A DNA stretch of 64,000 nucleotides. Origin: Clostridiaceae bacterium. Lineage in GTDB: Bacteria > Bacillota > Clostridia > Oscillospirales > Acutalibacteraceae. Numbering within the stretch: the stretch's first letter is position 1; each line of letters begins with the position of its first letter. Under the pieces are notes generated by a model. It made no database searches. It was not told the origin of the DNA and saw nothing but the letters and a program-made list of their open reading frames with translations. Shown here piece by piece: positions 15,751 through 24,849 of this stretch. The translations under genes and the position numbers were made by a program. Location: the NCBI GenBank assembly GCA_016292785.1, contig JAEDFL010000001.1, positions 57,524-121,523 on the forward strand, written 5' to 3'.

Positions 15751-17052
15751 TTACTTTATCCGTCTTACAGCGGAAATGAAGAAACCGTCACAGCCGTGAA
15801 TATGCGGCATAAGGGTTAAAAAATCGGTATCGACATCGTAACGGCTTATATCAGAGAGAACACGGACGCCTTCAAAATTATCGTGTTCGGTTAAGAATTT
15901 TTCAACTATTTTCTCGTTTTCATTCGGGTTAAGCGAGCAGGTTGAATACACCATAACGCCGCCGATTTTAAGATATCGGCTTGAAATACACATTATAGAA
16001 TACTGCAAATCTTGCAATTTGTCAACTTCCTCGCTTTTTTTGAATCTGATCTCAGGCTTTTTACGAATAACTCCAAGCCCTGAGCAAGGTACATCACAGA
16101 GGATTTTATCGGCAAGCGGAAAGTCGGGATTAAATACATTTCCGTCATTCCGAACGGTTTCGATATTGGTAAGACCGAGCCTTTCGGCGCCGTCCGAAAT
16201 GAGCTTCAATCGGTGCTCATAAATATCGCAGGAAATTATTCTGCCTGTATTTTTCATATTTTCCGCTAAAGTGAAGCTCTTTCCTCCGGGAGCGGCGCAG
16301 ATATCAATAACCGTTTCGTTTTCCTGAACGCCGAGAGCCTTACAGCAAAGCTGGGAAGCGGCGTCCTGAACATGGAAAAGACCGTTTTTATATGCTTCGG
16401 TTTTATGTACGGCACCTCCGCTTTTTACAACGGCGGAGTTTTCAACATTTCCACCGATTTCGCAGTCGAAGCCCTCCTCGGCAAGAAGGTTAATGAGATT
16501 ATCAGCATCAATTTTTTCTGTGTTTACCCTGAGAACCGTATCGACAGCTCCGAATGAAGCTTCAAGAAGCTTTTCTGCGTTTTCTCTGCCGTAGCTCTTG
16601 CACCACATATCACAAAGCCATTCCGGAGCGGAGTAATTAACGCTCATACTTCCGTCGGTTTTTAATCCGTTGGAAATAATCTTGCGAAGAACTGCATTGA
16701 CAAGCCCCGAAGCAAAAGCCGCACCGTTCTTTTTTGCAAGCTTAACGCTTTCGTTTACGGCGGCAGATACCGGAATTTTGTCCATAAACAGGATTTGATA
16801 AGCTCCGAGCCGTAAAGCGGTCAGCACCTCAGGCTTGAGCTTTTTTATCGGCTGAGAGAGATAAAGAGAGAGATTATAATCGAGCGTTATTCTTCTCTCC
16901 GTAACTCCGTAAACCAAGGCAGAAACAAATTTTTTATCCTTATTATCCGTATCTGCTTTGTCTAAGGCATGGTCAAGAGCAAGGTTGGAGTAGGAATTGT
17001 CACGCTGTATTTTATTAAGGATTTCAAAAGCAGTCTGTCGGGCGGATTTCAT
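15751..17052 (-). CDS. rsmB: 16S rRNA m5C967 methyltransferase RsmB
   Basis: A 433-residue enzyme that methylates C967 of 16S rRNA. The N-terminal NusB-like RNA-binding domain spans about 1-130 (ARQTAFEIL, YGVTERRITLD). The SAM-binding domain has DICAAPGGKSFTLAE. Catalytic cysteines are C323 in DVPCSGLGVIRKKPE and C372 in YSTCSLNPNENE. Length and order match the family. It sits in the usual fmt-rsmB-rlmN order, though with a metallopeptidase gene between it and fmt. Confidence 0.95.
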   Translation of the reverse strand: MKSARQTAFEILNKIQRDNSYSNLALDHALDKADTDNKDKKFVSALVYGVTERRITLDYNLSLYLSQPIKKLKPEVLTALRLGAYQILFMDKIPVSAAVNESVKLAKKNGAAFASGLVNAVLRKIISNGLKTDGSMSVNYSAPEWLCDMWCKSYGRENAEKLLEASFGAVDTVLRVNTEKIDADNLINLLAEEGFDCEIGGNVENSAVVKSGGAVHKTEAYKNGLFHVQDAASQLCCKALGVQENETVIDICAAPGGKSFTLAENMKNTGRIISCDIYEHRLKLISDGAERLGLTNIETVRNDGNVFNPDFPLADKILCDVPCSGLGVIRKKPEIRFKKSEEVDKLQDLQYSIMCISSRYLKIGGVMVYSTCSLNPNENEKIVEKFLTEHDNFEGVRVLSDISRYDVDTDFLTLMPHIHGCDGFFISAVRRIK

Positions 17053-17064
17053 ATATTTTACCTT

Positions 17065-17787
17065 TTAATTTCTTTTTGAATTTCCGAGTAATCTTAAAGC
17101 ATAATAAAGCAGGTTGACAATTGCAGTTGCAAGAGCCGCAACATAAGTCAGGGCGGCGGCAGTCAGAACTCTCCTTGCTGCTTTGTATTCATTACCTGCA
17201 AGAATACCGGTTTCATCAATAACCTGCAAGGCTCGTTTGCTTGCGTTAAACTCAACGGGTAAGGTTACAAACTGAAAAAGAGCCACAAGACCGTAGAGCA
17301 GAAGTCCGAAAATTATAACGTAATAACCTATCGGAGAATTGGCAAGTAAAGCTAAAAAATATCCTGCGAACGCAATCAGAAGTCCGAAGCGTGAGCCGAA
17401 ATTTGTTACGGGAACAAGCGCAGTTCTGATCTTGTTCGGAATATAGTTTTCAGCGTGCTGAGCGGCATGACCTGCCTCGTGACAGGCGATTCCGACAGCG
17501 GCAACCGAGGTTGAACTATATACATTTTCCGAAAGTCTGATGACCTTTTCGTTGGGAGAATAGTGATCGGTCAGCTCACCCCTGCAAGGCTCAATTCTGA
17601 CGTCTGTAACACCGTAATGTCTTAGAATCAGCTCTGCGGCGGCCGCACCGGTCAAGCCTCTTGAGTTTCTGATTTTAGAATATTTTGAATATGTCGATTT
17701 AACTCTGATCTGCGCCCAGATTGCAAATAGCAAAACAGGAGCGGCAAAAATCAAATAACGTATATATTCGCTTAAAGAATAGATCAT
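17065..17787 (-). CDS. Membrane-bound neutral zinc metallopeptidase (YugP-like)
   Basis: A 240-residue integral membrane protein of the YugP/Zn_peptidase_2 type. An N-terminal transmembrane helix (about 9-25) precedes the HExxH motif ACHEAGHAAQHAENY (about 102-116), in which the two His and the Glu should bind zinc and activate water. Two or three further helices fill the C-terminal half. The substrate is unknown; such proteins are thought to act in membrane protein quality control. It lies between fmt and rsmB with gaps of 9-12 bases, so it is co-transcribed with translation genes. Confidence 0.88.
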   Translation of the reverse strand: MIYSLSEYIRYLIFAAPVLLFAIWAQIRVKSTYSKYSKIRNSRGLTGAAAAELILRHYGVTDVRIEPCRGELTDHYSPNEKVIRLSENVYSSTSVAAVGIACHEAGHAAQHAENYIPNKIRTALVPVTNFGSRFGLLIAFAGYFLALLANSPIGYYVIIFGLLLYGLVALFQFVTLPVEFNASKRALQVIDETGILAGNEYKAARRVLTAAALTYVAALATAIVNLLYYALRLLGNSKRN

Positions 17788-17796
17788 CTAATCACC

Positions 17797-18723
17797 TTAA
17801 TCAAATTTTTCTCCTACCTCAATTTTGTGTCCTCTCAAAAAGTCTGCACAGCTCATGGCTTTTTTTCCGGGAGCCTGCACGGTAAGAATACGGATTGAGT
17901 TTCCGTCGCCGCAGGAAACCGTCAGTCCGCCGTCAACCGAAACTATTTCACCGGGCACACCCTTAGTTTTACCGGCTTTTTCACTCTTACGAAGCTTGTA
18001 AATTTCACCGTTTAATGAAGCGGTTGCCACAGGCCAAGGAGAAAGACCTCGGATCTGATCGTGGATTTTTTCGGCAGGCTTTGTCCAGTCGATAGGACAA
18101 AGCTCTTTTGAAAGCATCGGAGCGTAATTCGAAAGAGAATCGTCCTGTTTTGTCTTTTCAAGCGTGCCGTCAACAATCTTTTTTATCGTTTGCGACATAA
18201 CCTCGGCTCCGAGAACCGAAAGCTTGTCGTGAAGCTCGCCTGCTGTCATATTTTCATCGATATCGGTTTCTGCCTTGATGAGCATATCTCCCGTGTCTAG
18301 ACCTGCGTCCATCTGCATGGAGGTAACTCCGCTTTTTTTCTCTCCGTTGAGTACGCACCACTGAATCGGAGCGGCTCCCCTGTATCTCGGAAGAAGAGAT
18401 GCGTGTATATTCACACAACCGTATTTCGGCAGATCAAGAATATCCTGCGGAATGATTTTTCCGTATGCGACAACGATTATCAGTTCGGGATCAAGCTCTT
18501 TTAAAACAGAGTAAGCTGTTCCGTCACGCATTTTCTGAGGCTGAAAAACAGGTATATTGTATTCAACCGCCTTTTCCTTGACGGGCGGAAACTGCATCTT
18601 ATGTCCCCTGCCCTTTGGTTTATCGGGCTGAGTAAAGACTCCGACAACCTCGTGACCGTCTGAAACAAGTCTTTCAAGACACGGAACGGCAAACTCGGGA
18701 GTTCCCATAAAAACAATTCTCAT
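17797..18723 (-). CDS. fmt: Methionyl-tRNA formyltransferase
   Basis: Fmt formylates Met-tRNA(fMet) for translation initiation. The N-terminal catalytic domain starts MRIVFMGTPEFAVPCL and has the folate-site motif HASLLPRYRGAAPIQW (about 109-124), in which N, H and the downstream D (DTGDML) form the active site. The C-terminal domain contains IRGLSPWPVA, as usual. At 308 residues it is normal length. It is 26 bases downstream of def, the deformylase that later removes the formyl group. Confidence 0.96.
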   Translation of the reverse strand: MRIVFMGTPEFAVPCLERLVSDGHEVVGVFTQPDKPKGRGHKMQFPPVKEKAVEYNIPVFQPQKMRDGTAYSVLKELDPELIIVVAYGKIIPQDILDLPKYGCVNIHASLLPRYRGAAPIQWCVLNGEKKSGVTSMQMDAGLDTGDMLIKAETDIDENMTAGELHDKLSVLGAEVMSQTIKKIVDGTLEKTKQDDSLSNYAPMLSKELCPIDWTKPAEKIHDQIRGLSPWPVATASLNGEIYKLRKSEKAGKTKGVPGEIVSVDGGLTVSCGDGNSIRILTVQAPGKKAMSCADFLRGHKIEVGEKFD

Positions 18724-18749
18724 ATTGAAAGCTCCTTTCCTTATGAAAA

Positions 18750-19208
18750 TCAGTTGCTTTCAAGCTCACCGACAAGATGGCTGGTGTAAAGTATGCCGTC
18801 AAGATGATCAATCTCGTGACAGAAGCACCTTGCCTTGAGGTCAGAGCCTTTGTAAACGCACCATTTGCCCTCTCTGTTCTGAGCCTTAACCATGACGGTC
18901 TTGGGACGTTCGGTAATTCCGAATTTTCCCGGAAGAGAAAGACAGCCCTCCTCCTCGTGCTGTAATTCGGGTGAACGGTCGGTGATTTCGGGATTGATAA
19001 GCTCAAGATAGCCGTCGCCGCAGTCCATAACGACCACACGGCGAAGTATGCCGACCTGCACGGCGGCAAGACCGGCTCCCTTTTCCTGATAAAGAGTATC
19101 CTTCATATCGTCGAGCAGGGTGAAAAGTCTGTCGTCAAATTTTTCAACAGGACGACTTTTTTTGCCGAGAATGGGATCTCCAAATTTTACAACATTTCTT
19201 ATTGCCAT
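18750..19208 (-). CDS. def: Peptide deformylase
   Basis: A 152-residue iron/zinc hydrolase that removes N-terminal formyl groups. All three motifs are present: GAGLAAVQVG (about 44-53), EEGCLSLPG and CHEIDHLDG, giving the Cys and two His metal ligands and catalytic Glu. It is a short form without a C-terminal extension. It is placed between priA and fmt as in many Firmicutes. Confidence 0.96.
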   Translation of the reverse strand: MAIRNVVKFGDPILGKKSRPVEKFDDRLFTLLDDMKDTLYQEKGAGLAAVQVGILRRVVVMDCGDGYLELINPEITDRSPELQHEEEGCLSLPGKFGITERPKTVMVKAQNREGKWCVYKGSDLKARCFCHEIDHLDGILYTSHLVGELESN

Positions 19209-19220
19209 TATTAAACCTTC

Positions 19221-21674
19221 TTATATTATATTTTCCGGATTGATATCTATATAAACGGATACGCCGATAAATGCTTTTTCCGATCCTGACGCCTTGAGCA
19301 TTTCACTCATCAGATCTCTGAAACGTCCGGAATTTTTGCATTTTAATATCAGTCTGTATCTGAATTTATTGCTTATTTTTGAAACTCTAGCGGCCATAGG
19401 ACCAAGAGCAATTATTTTCAGTTCATTATATTCGCCGCTCAGCTTTTCTTTCAGAATATCCGTAAATTTCTGCGAAGCGGATTTAACCTTATTTTCGTTT
19501 TCACCGACAAAGCCGATAAGACAAATATCGCAGTAAGGCGGATATATGAGCGTTTTCCTTGTTTTAATTTCATCCTCAAAAAAGGCTTCATAGTCCTGCT
19601 TTGCGGCAATTTGTATTACGTCATTCTGAGGATTGCAGGTCTGTATGACAGCGGTACCCTTATACTTTCCTCTGCCTGCTCTGCCGACAACCTGCGTCAG
19701 AAGATCAAAGGTACGCTCCTGACTTCTGAAATCGTCATTGTTAAGCTGTTGATCGGCATTGATAACGCCGACAAGGGTGACGTTTTCAAAATCAAGTCCC
19801 TTTGCAACCATCTGAGTGCCGAGAAGAATATCATATTTACCGTCGGCAAAATCCCTGAGCTTTTTTTCGTGAGAATTTCTGCCGTAGGTGCTGTCGGCGT
19901 CCATACGGAGTATTCTTGCTTCGGGAAAAAGCTCGGACAGCTCGTCCTCAATCTTCTGAGTACCCGTGCCGGAATATCTAAGATCATTCGAACCGCATTC
20001 GGGACAAACGCTGGTAAACGGCTCGGAATAACCGCAATAGTGACACATAAGTCTGCCGTTTGCGTGATGATAAGTCATAGAAATACTGCACGACGGGCAG
20101 GTCATTACATGACCGCAAGCCTTGCACTCGGCAAAGGTATTGTAGCCCCTGCGGTTAATAAGCAGGATAGACTGCTTTCCGTTTTCAAGGTTATATTGAA
20201 GTCTGTCTTTAAGCTCCTCGCTGAAATTAGAGGATTTTGACAGTGCGTCCGTCAGCATATCGACTATCCTGACCTCGGGTAAAACCGAGTCTGAAAATCT
20301 TTTTGTCAGCTTGCAGACCTTATACATTCCCTGCATCGCTCTGGCGTATGTCTCAACGCTCGGCGTTGCACTTGAAAAAACAAGCAAAGCCTTATGATAC
20401 GCACAGCGAAAACGGGCAACGTCCTTTGCGCTGTATCTCGGAGTCTGCTCCGATTTGTAAGTGTGCTCCTGTTCCTCGTCGATTATGATAAGTCCGAGAT
20501 TTTCAAGCGGAGCGAAAACCGCACTCCTCGTGCCGACAACTATCCTGACACCGCCGTTTTTAACACGCTTCCACTCGTCCATACGCTGTCCTGCGGAAAG
20601 TGCGCTGTGAAAAACAGCGACCTCGGCACCGTAACGGCTTCTGAAAAGGTTGAGTGTCTGCGGAGTCAAGGCGATTTCAGGCACCATTACAATGACATTT
20701 TTTCCTTTTTCAAGCATCTCGTCAATGAGCCTGATATATACCATCGTTTTTCCGCTTCCGGTAATTCCGTGAAGCAGAGATGTCAATACCTTGCCCTCGG
20801 AATACTGCCTGAGCAGGCTTTCAAAAGCCGCCTGCTGTTCTTCGTTGAGAACAATTTCCTTTTTTTCAGCCGTGAAATTTTTATTTACGCACGGATCACG
20901 GTAGGCCTCATTATCAAAAATTTCGACAAGACCTTTTTTCTCAAGAGCCTGAATTACCGACGGAGTAAAGCCTGTAAAATAGCAAACCTCTTTTACCGTT
21001 GCCGTTCCGATATCGGCAAGGGTATTCAGCACTTCGAGCTGTTTTTTTGTAAGCTTTTGCGAAGAAACAAGAACTTCCCGTCCGCTTTCGGTAATTCTGA
21101 CCGTTTTAACCGTAAGATCCTGAGTTCTTCTCACGGAATCATAATTCCTGAGAAGCAAATTTTTTTTCGCCATATCCTCAAGCAGGGAAAGCCGAGGCTG
21201 AAATCCGAGCTTTTTAAGGATTTTTTCACCGTCAATATAACCTTTCTGAGAAGAAAGATAATTATAAATCTGTTTTTCGTCCTCATTACAGTCGGAAATA
21301 TCCGCATTGGGAACGGCGGTATAGTTTGTAACGGTTCTGCGGCACATTCCCGACGGCAGAACAGCCTTAACAGCTTCAAAATAGGTGCAGAAAGTCCTTT
21401 CCTTCAGCCATTTGACAAGCTTCAGCATCTCATCGTTAAGCACGGGAAAATCGTCAATAACCTGAGACACCTTTTTAAGCTTCAGGTCATTTGAAGCGTC
21501 ATATTCCGAAACCTCAAGAACAATACCCTGCCTGTGTTTATTGCCTTTTCCGAACGGAACAAGAACACGGCAACCGGGAACGCATCTTTCATCTTCGGTA
21601 ATGTAGCTGAAAGGCATATCGAAAGAAAACGCTGAATTTTCAACGGCAACAGCCGCAATTATTTTTTCGGACAT
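19221..21674 (-). CDS. priA: Primosomal replication restart helicase PriA
   Basis: An 817-residue superfamily 2 helicase that reloads the replisome at stalled forks. The N-terminal 3'-DNA-binding domain (about 1-105) is followed by the helicase core, with Walker A HGITGSGKT and motif II DEEQEHTYK, where Gln replaces the His of the usual DEEH. Eight cysteines form two zinc sites (CKACGHVMTCPSC, CHYCGY, CPECGS). Motif V/VI region LLTQVVGRAGRG is intact. It starts 48 bases after rpoZ, with no terminator in between. coaBC, which sits here in B. subtilis, is absent. Confidence 0.96.
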   Translation of the reverse strand: MSEKIIAAVAVENSAFSFDMPFSYITEDERCVPGCRVLVPFGKGNKHRQGIVLEVSEYDASNDLKLKKVSQVIDDFPVLNDEMLKLVKWLKERTFCTYFEAVKAVLPSGMCRRTVTNYTAVPNADISDCNEDEKQIYNYLSSQKGYIDGEKILKKLGFQPRLSLLEDMAKKNLLLRNYDSVRRTQDLTVKTVRITESGREVLVSSQKLTKKQLEVLNTLADIGTATVKEVCYFTGFTPSVIQALEKKGLVEIFDNEAYRDPCVNKNFTAEKKEIVLNEEQQAAFESLLRQYSEGKVLTSLLHGITGSGKTMVYIRLIDEMLEKGKNVIVMVPEIALTPQTLNLFRSRYGAEVAVFHSALSAGQRMDEWKRVKNGGVRIVVGTRSAVFAPLENLGLIIIDEEQEHTYKSEQTPRYSAKDVARFRCAYHKALLVFSSATPSVETYARAMQGMYKVCKLTKRFSDSVLPEVRIVDMLTDALSKSSNFSEELKDRLQYNLENGKQSILLINRRGYNTFAECKACGHVMTCPSCSISMTYHHANGRLMCHYCGYSEPFTSVCPECGSNDLRYSGTGTQKIEDELSELFPEARILRMDADSTYGRNSHEKKLRDFADGKYDILLGTQMVAKGLDFENVTLVGVINADQQLNNDDFRSQERTFDLLTQVVGRAGRGKYKGTAVIQTCNPQNDVIQIAAKQDYEAFFEDEIKTRKTLIYPPYCDICLIGFVGENENKVKSASQKFTDILKEKLSGEYNELKIIALGPMAARVSKISNKFRYRLILKCKNSGRFRDLMSEMLKASGSEKAFIGVSVYIDINPENII

Positions 21675-21722
21675 TTTCTTTCAAATCCTTTCCGCCGCTT
21701 TTATAAAGCTTTAATTTCGGTA

Positions 21723-21956
21723 TTAAAGATCCTTGATCTCGTCAGGCTCGACGATCTCATATTTTTTGCTGAGAATTTCGTCAAGGGCGATGCTGACAGG
21801 CTTCTCAACAAGGATAATTCCGTCATCCTCAGCCTCCTCGGCAATCTCTCTTGCACGCTTTGCCGTAGCTCTTACAAGCGAATAACGGCTGATGTTGTTT
21901 GAAAGCACGGAGCTTAAATCCGGATTAAACTTGAAATTCTTGTTCTGATCAAACAT
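21723..21956 (-). CDS. rpoZ: RNA polymerase omega subunit
   Basis: A 77-residue omega subunit that helps assemble RNA polymerase. The conserved core is visible: an early Ser/Arg/Tyr segment (NNISRYSLVRATAKRAREI), then the K-P-V-x-x-A-L-x-E-I helix (KPVSIALDEIL). I start at the ATG at 21956, with GTGAGG nine bases upstream. It overlaps the gmk stop by 8 bases (ATGTTTGA). A longer in-frame start exists at 21971 but has no ribosome binding site. Confidence 0.93.
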   Translation of the reverse strand: MFDQNKNFKFNPDLSSVLSNNISRYSLVRATAKRAREIAEEAEDDGIILVEKPVSIALDEILSKKYEIVEPDEIKDL

Positions 21957-22563
21957 TTTTAAATACCTCACTTAAAAAAATACTACTTCTGCTTACTTTA
22001 TGTCTTTCAGCATTTATAATGGTTTTTATATCGTCAACGGCGTCCTGAAGATCGTCATTGATAACAACGTAGTCATATTCGTCCTTACAGCGTTCAATCT
22101 CTCTGACAGCGATTTTGAGTCTGCGAAGAACATCCTCCTCATCTTCACTGCCGCGGTTGCGAAGCCTCTTTTCGAGGATCTGCATACTCGGCGGCATAAT
22201 AAAGATGCTCACGGTGTCGGGATACATTTTTCTGATATTATCCGCACCCTCAACATCAATCTTGAGTATTACGGTTTCACCCTCGCTGAGCCATTTATCG
22301 ACGGGAGCTTTCGGAGTACCGTAATAATTGATGCCGTAACGGGCAAATTCAAGTAATTCTTCATTCTTGACCGATTTAAGAAAAACCTCCTCGCTGACGA
22401 ATATGTAGTCAATACCGTCAGTTTCGCCGTCTCTCGGCGCTCTTGTTGTCATGGAGACAGATTTTGTAATATCAAAGTTAGATTTAAAAAGCTCCGCAAT
22501 TACCGTATCCTTACCCGAACCTGCCGGACCCGAAAGAATAACAAGCATTCCGTTATTCTTCAT
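21949..22563 (-). CDS. gmk: Guanylate kinase
   Basis: Guanylate kinase converts GMP to GDP with ATP and is a target of (p)ppGpp in Firmicutes. The P-loop is GPAGSGKDT, where Ala replaces the more usual Ser. GMP-binding motifs follow: SMTTRAPRDGE and GINYYGTP, then ILKIDVEGADNIRK. The ATG at 22563 has an AGGAGG inside the end of remA and overlaps the remA stop by 11 bases. A 16-codon upstream extension read from the acidic tail of remA is rejected. The remA-gmk-rpoZ order is conserved in Firmicutes. Confidence 0.95.
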   Translation of the reverse strand: MKNNGMLVILSGPAGSGKDTVIAELFKSNFDITKSVSMTTRAPRDGETDGIDYIFVSEEVFLKSVKNEELLEFARYGINYYGTPKAPVDKWLSEGETVILKIDVEGADNIRKMYPDTVSIFIMPPSMQILEKRLRNRGSEDEEDVLRRLKIAVREIERCKDEYDYVVINDDLQDAVDDIKTIINAERHKVSRSSIFLSEVFKNV

Positions 22564-22822
22564 CGTCCTCATCCTCCTCATAATCCTTATCCTCATCAAG
22601 TCTGTTTGCAACGGTTTCTGCCTGCAGATAAGTCAGAATGACCTGATCGCAGTCCGTTATAATTACGGCTCTTGTACGTCTGCCGTGGGTTGCGTCGATC
22701 AGCGTGCCCTTTTCCTTGCAGTCCTGAACAATTCTTTTGATCGGTGCTGATTCCGGGCTGACGATGGCAATAATTCTGTCCGCATTAACCATATTGCCGA
22801 AACCGATATTGATAAGCTTCAT
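22553..22822 (-). CDS. remA: RemA-family regulator (DUF370)
   Basis: A small DNA-binding protein. In B. subtilis RemA activates biofilm-matrix and osmoprotection genes by forming ring-like oligomers that bend DNA. The 89-residue product shows the family pattern: NIGFGNMVNADRIIAIVSPE at the N-terminus, then DATHGRRTRAVIITD. It ends in an unusually acidic tail (about 75-89, mostly D and E) that also encodes the ribosome binding site for gmk. Its neighbours yicC and gmk match the usual context. Confidence 0.93.
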   Translation of the reverse strand: MKLINIGFGNMVNADRIIAIVSPESAPIKRIVQDCKEKGTLIDATHGRRTRAVIITDCDQVILTYLQAETVANRLDEDKDYEEDEDDEE

Positions 22823-22834
22823 ATCATCACCCCG

Positions 22835-23713
22835 TTATTCAATATTCTGAACCTGTTCACGGATCTTTTCAACCTCCGATTTGATCTCAAGAACACGTCT
22901 TGCAATCTCAACATCGTTTGCCTTTGATCCGATCGTGTTAGCCTCACGGTTGATCTCCTGAACAAGGAAATCCATCTTTCTGCCGATTGCTTCCGTTGAG
23001 TTGAAGAAATCCTTGAGCTGAGAAATATGACTTCTCAGACGTACAGTTTCCTCGGCAACGGCAATCTTGTCCGCATATATCGCCGCCTCGGTCAGGAGTC
23101 TTGATTCCTCAACGTGGATATCTCCGAGAAGCTCCTGCATCCTTGCAAGAAGCTTTTCGTTATACTCTTTCACGGTTTCGGGCGAACGTTCCTCAACGAA
23201 CTCAACATAGCCGAGAATCAGATCGGCTCTTGAAACAATGTCGTCACGGAGCTTTTCGCCCTCAATCTCACGCATTGAAATGAACTTGTCCACAGCTTTT
23301 TCGGCAACCGATTTAACTGCGTTCCAGATTCTGTCCTCATCAGCCTCAGCCTTGCGGACAACAAGCACCTCGTTCATTCTTGCAAGCAGTCCGGCATTGA
23401 GGTTATTTTCAATGCCGTAGGTTTCGGAAAGCTCGTTGAAAGCCTTGACGTATCCGTCGGCAAGGGATTTATTTACTTCAACAACCACAGTATCGTCCTC
23501 AAGGTTATCGACCTGAACATAACATTCGATCTTTCCTCTTGAAACCTTGGACTGGACAAAGGATTTCAGCTTCTCATCAAGAAATCCGTAGTTTCTCGGA
23601 ACTCTTGATGAAAAATCAAAATATCTGTGATTAACACTTTTTATTTCAACGGTGATGTTCATACCGTCGATCATTTCCTGACTGCGGCCGTAGCCGGTCA
23701 TACTCTTAACCAT
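22835..23713 (-). CDS. yicC: YicC/YloC-family endoribonuclease
   Basis: The YicC family includes an endoribonuclease that clips hairpins in small RNAs and stress-related mRNAs. The N-terminal signature MVKSMTGYGRSQE is classic. The C-terminal DUF1732 region has the conserved MDFLVQEINREANTIGSKAN (about 253-272). At 292 residues it is full length and cytoplasmic. It comes first in the yicC-remA-gmk-rpoZ block, 12 bases before remA. Confidence 0.93.
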   Translation of the reverse strand: MVKSMTGYGRSQEMIDGMNITVEIKSVNHRYFDFSSRVPRNYGFLDEKLKSFVQSKVSRGKIECYVQVDNLEDDTVVVEVNKSLADGYVKAFNELSETYGIENNLNAGLLARMNEVLVVRKAEADEDRIWNAVKSVAEKAVDKFISMREIEGEKLRDDIVSRADLILGYVEFVEERSPETVKEYNEKLLARMQELLGDIHVEESRLLTEAAIYADKIAVAEETVRLRSHISQLKDFFNSTEAIGRKMDFLVQEINREANTIGSKANDVEIARRVLEIKSEVEKIREQVQNIE

Positions 23714-23731
23714 ATTAAACCCAACTTCCGA

Positions 23732-24097
23732 TTATTTATTTTTGCAGCAATGACCTGCAAGAAGCTCAGGAATTTCACCCTCAAGAATATTTTCGGAGTT
23801 TTCCCTGAAGCCGAGAGTTTTTGCAACCTCTCTGAAGCCTTCTGCCTTATAAAACGCAATATACGCTCCCCTGTTTGCGCCGTAGTTAAGCGAGCTTCTG
23901 ATAAAGCCCTCCGCCGTCTCATCGTCGCAATCGGTTATTACATCAACAATCTCCATAGTATAGCCGTTCAGCCTGAAAACCGAAAAGCCACATTCCTCGG
24001 ATTTGCTGATATCATATCCGATATATCCGTTTAAATTTGCGTCTGCGTTGTAAGGCACAGGCAGTTTATCGCTCATAACAGGTGAATATTTTAACAT
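23732..24097 (-). CDS. Unknown small protein, possibly a degenerate GNAT acetyltransferase
   Basis: I do not recognise a named family. The central part (about 65-100: AEGFIRSSLNYGANRGA followed by AYIAFYK and KTLGF) recalls the C-terminal half of GNAT acetyltransferases, where an Asn helix, an aromatic strand and a terminal G-F are common. The acetyl-CoA loop (Q/R-x-x-G-x-G/A) is not visible, so enzyme activity is doubtful. It ends in HCCKNK, a Cys pair that could bind metal. It has a GAGG ribosome binding site and lies 8 bases after rluB and 18 bases before yicC. Confidence 0.6.
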   Translation of the reverse strand: MLKYSPVMSDKLPVPYNADANLNGYIGYDISKSEECGFSVFRLNGYTMEIVDVITDCDDETAEGFIRSSLNYGANRGAYIAFYKAEGFREVAKTLGFRENSENILEGEIPELLAGHCCKNK

Positions 24098-24105
24098 ACC
24101 AAACC

Positions 24106-24849
24106 TCAGAATTTATTAACTTTCATTCCCGATGAAACCATAAGCTTGTGAACCTCGTCCTCGGTCAGCTCTCTCCATTTTCCGGGAGGAAGCATACCGA
24201 GCTTTAAGGAGCCCATAGAAGATCTTTTCAGCCTTGCGACCTCAAGTCCCAGAGCTTCGCACATCTTTCTGATCTGTCTGTTTCTGCCCTCATAGAGAAC
24301 AATTTCAAGCACAACACGGTTGTCCTGCTTTTCGATAATATGAGCGTCCGCAGGTGCGGTCATTCTGCCGTCGATCTCCATTCCCGTGGAAAAAACCGTC
24401 AGCATATCGTCGGTGACATCGGGACGGACAGTAACGCGGTAGGTTTTCGGAATGTGCTTGGACGGATGCGTCATATGATTTGCAAATTCACCGTCGTTCG
24501 TCAGAAGCAGCAAGCCCTCGGAATCCTTGTCAAGCCTGCCTACGGGATAAACTCTTTCACCGACATCGGAAACCAGCTCGGCAACGCACTTTCTGCCCAT
24601 TTCGTCGTCCATTGTAGTTATAAAGCCTCTCGGCTTGTGGAGCATAATATATATTTTACTCTTGTGAGCGGCAACCTTTTTGCCGCTGACGGTAACGGTA
24701 TCACGTTTCGGACTTACCTTGTCGCCGATCTGAGCGACCTTACCGTTGATTTTAACCTTGCCCTGTGCTATAAGCTCCTCAGACTTGCGTCTTGAAGCAA
24801 CCGCACACATGGAAAGGTATTTTTGAAGCCTGATTCTATCATCAGTCAT
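24106..24849 (-). CDS. rluB: rRNA pseudouridine synthase RluB/RsuA type
   Basis: A 247-residue pseudouridine synthase, probably for 23S rRNA (U2605 in E. coli numbering). An S4 RNA-binding domain covers about 1-60 (IRLQKYLSMCAVASRRKSEE). The catalytic Asp is in VGRLDKDSEGLLLLTND, and the RNA-binding segment YEGRNRQIRKMCEALG follows. The correct ATG at 24849 has AAGGAGAG upstream and overlaps the dac stop by 8 bases. A longer in-frame reading through the dac gene is rejected. Confidence 0.93.
   Translation of the reverse strand: MTDDRIRLQKYLSMCAVASRRKSEELIAQGKVKINGKVAQIGDKVSPKRDTVTVSGKKVAAHKSKIYIMLHKPRGFITTMDDEMGRKCVAELVSDVGERVYPVGRLDKDSEGLLLLTNDGEFANHMTHPSKHIPKTYRVTVRPDVTDDMLTVFSTGMEIDGRMTAPADAHIIEKQDNRVVLEIVLYEGRNRQIRKMCEALGLEVARLKRSSMGSLKLGMLPPGKWRELTEDEVHKLMVSSGMKVNKF

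Noticed and set aside
20394..21494. 366-codon open frame on the plus strand
   Set aside because: It lies antisense to the well-supported priA gene, is basic and without family motifs or a suitable ribosome binding site.
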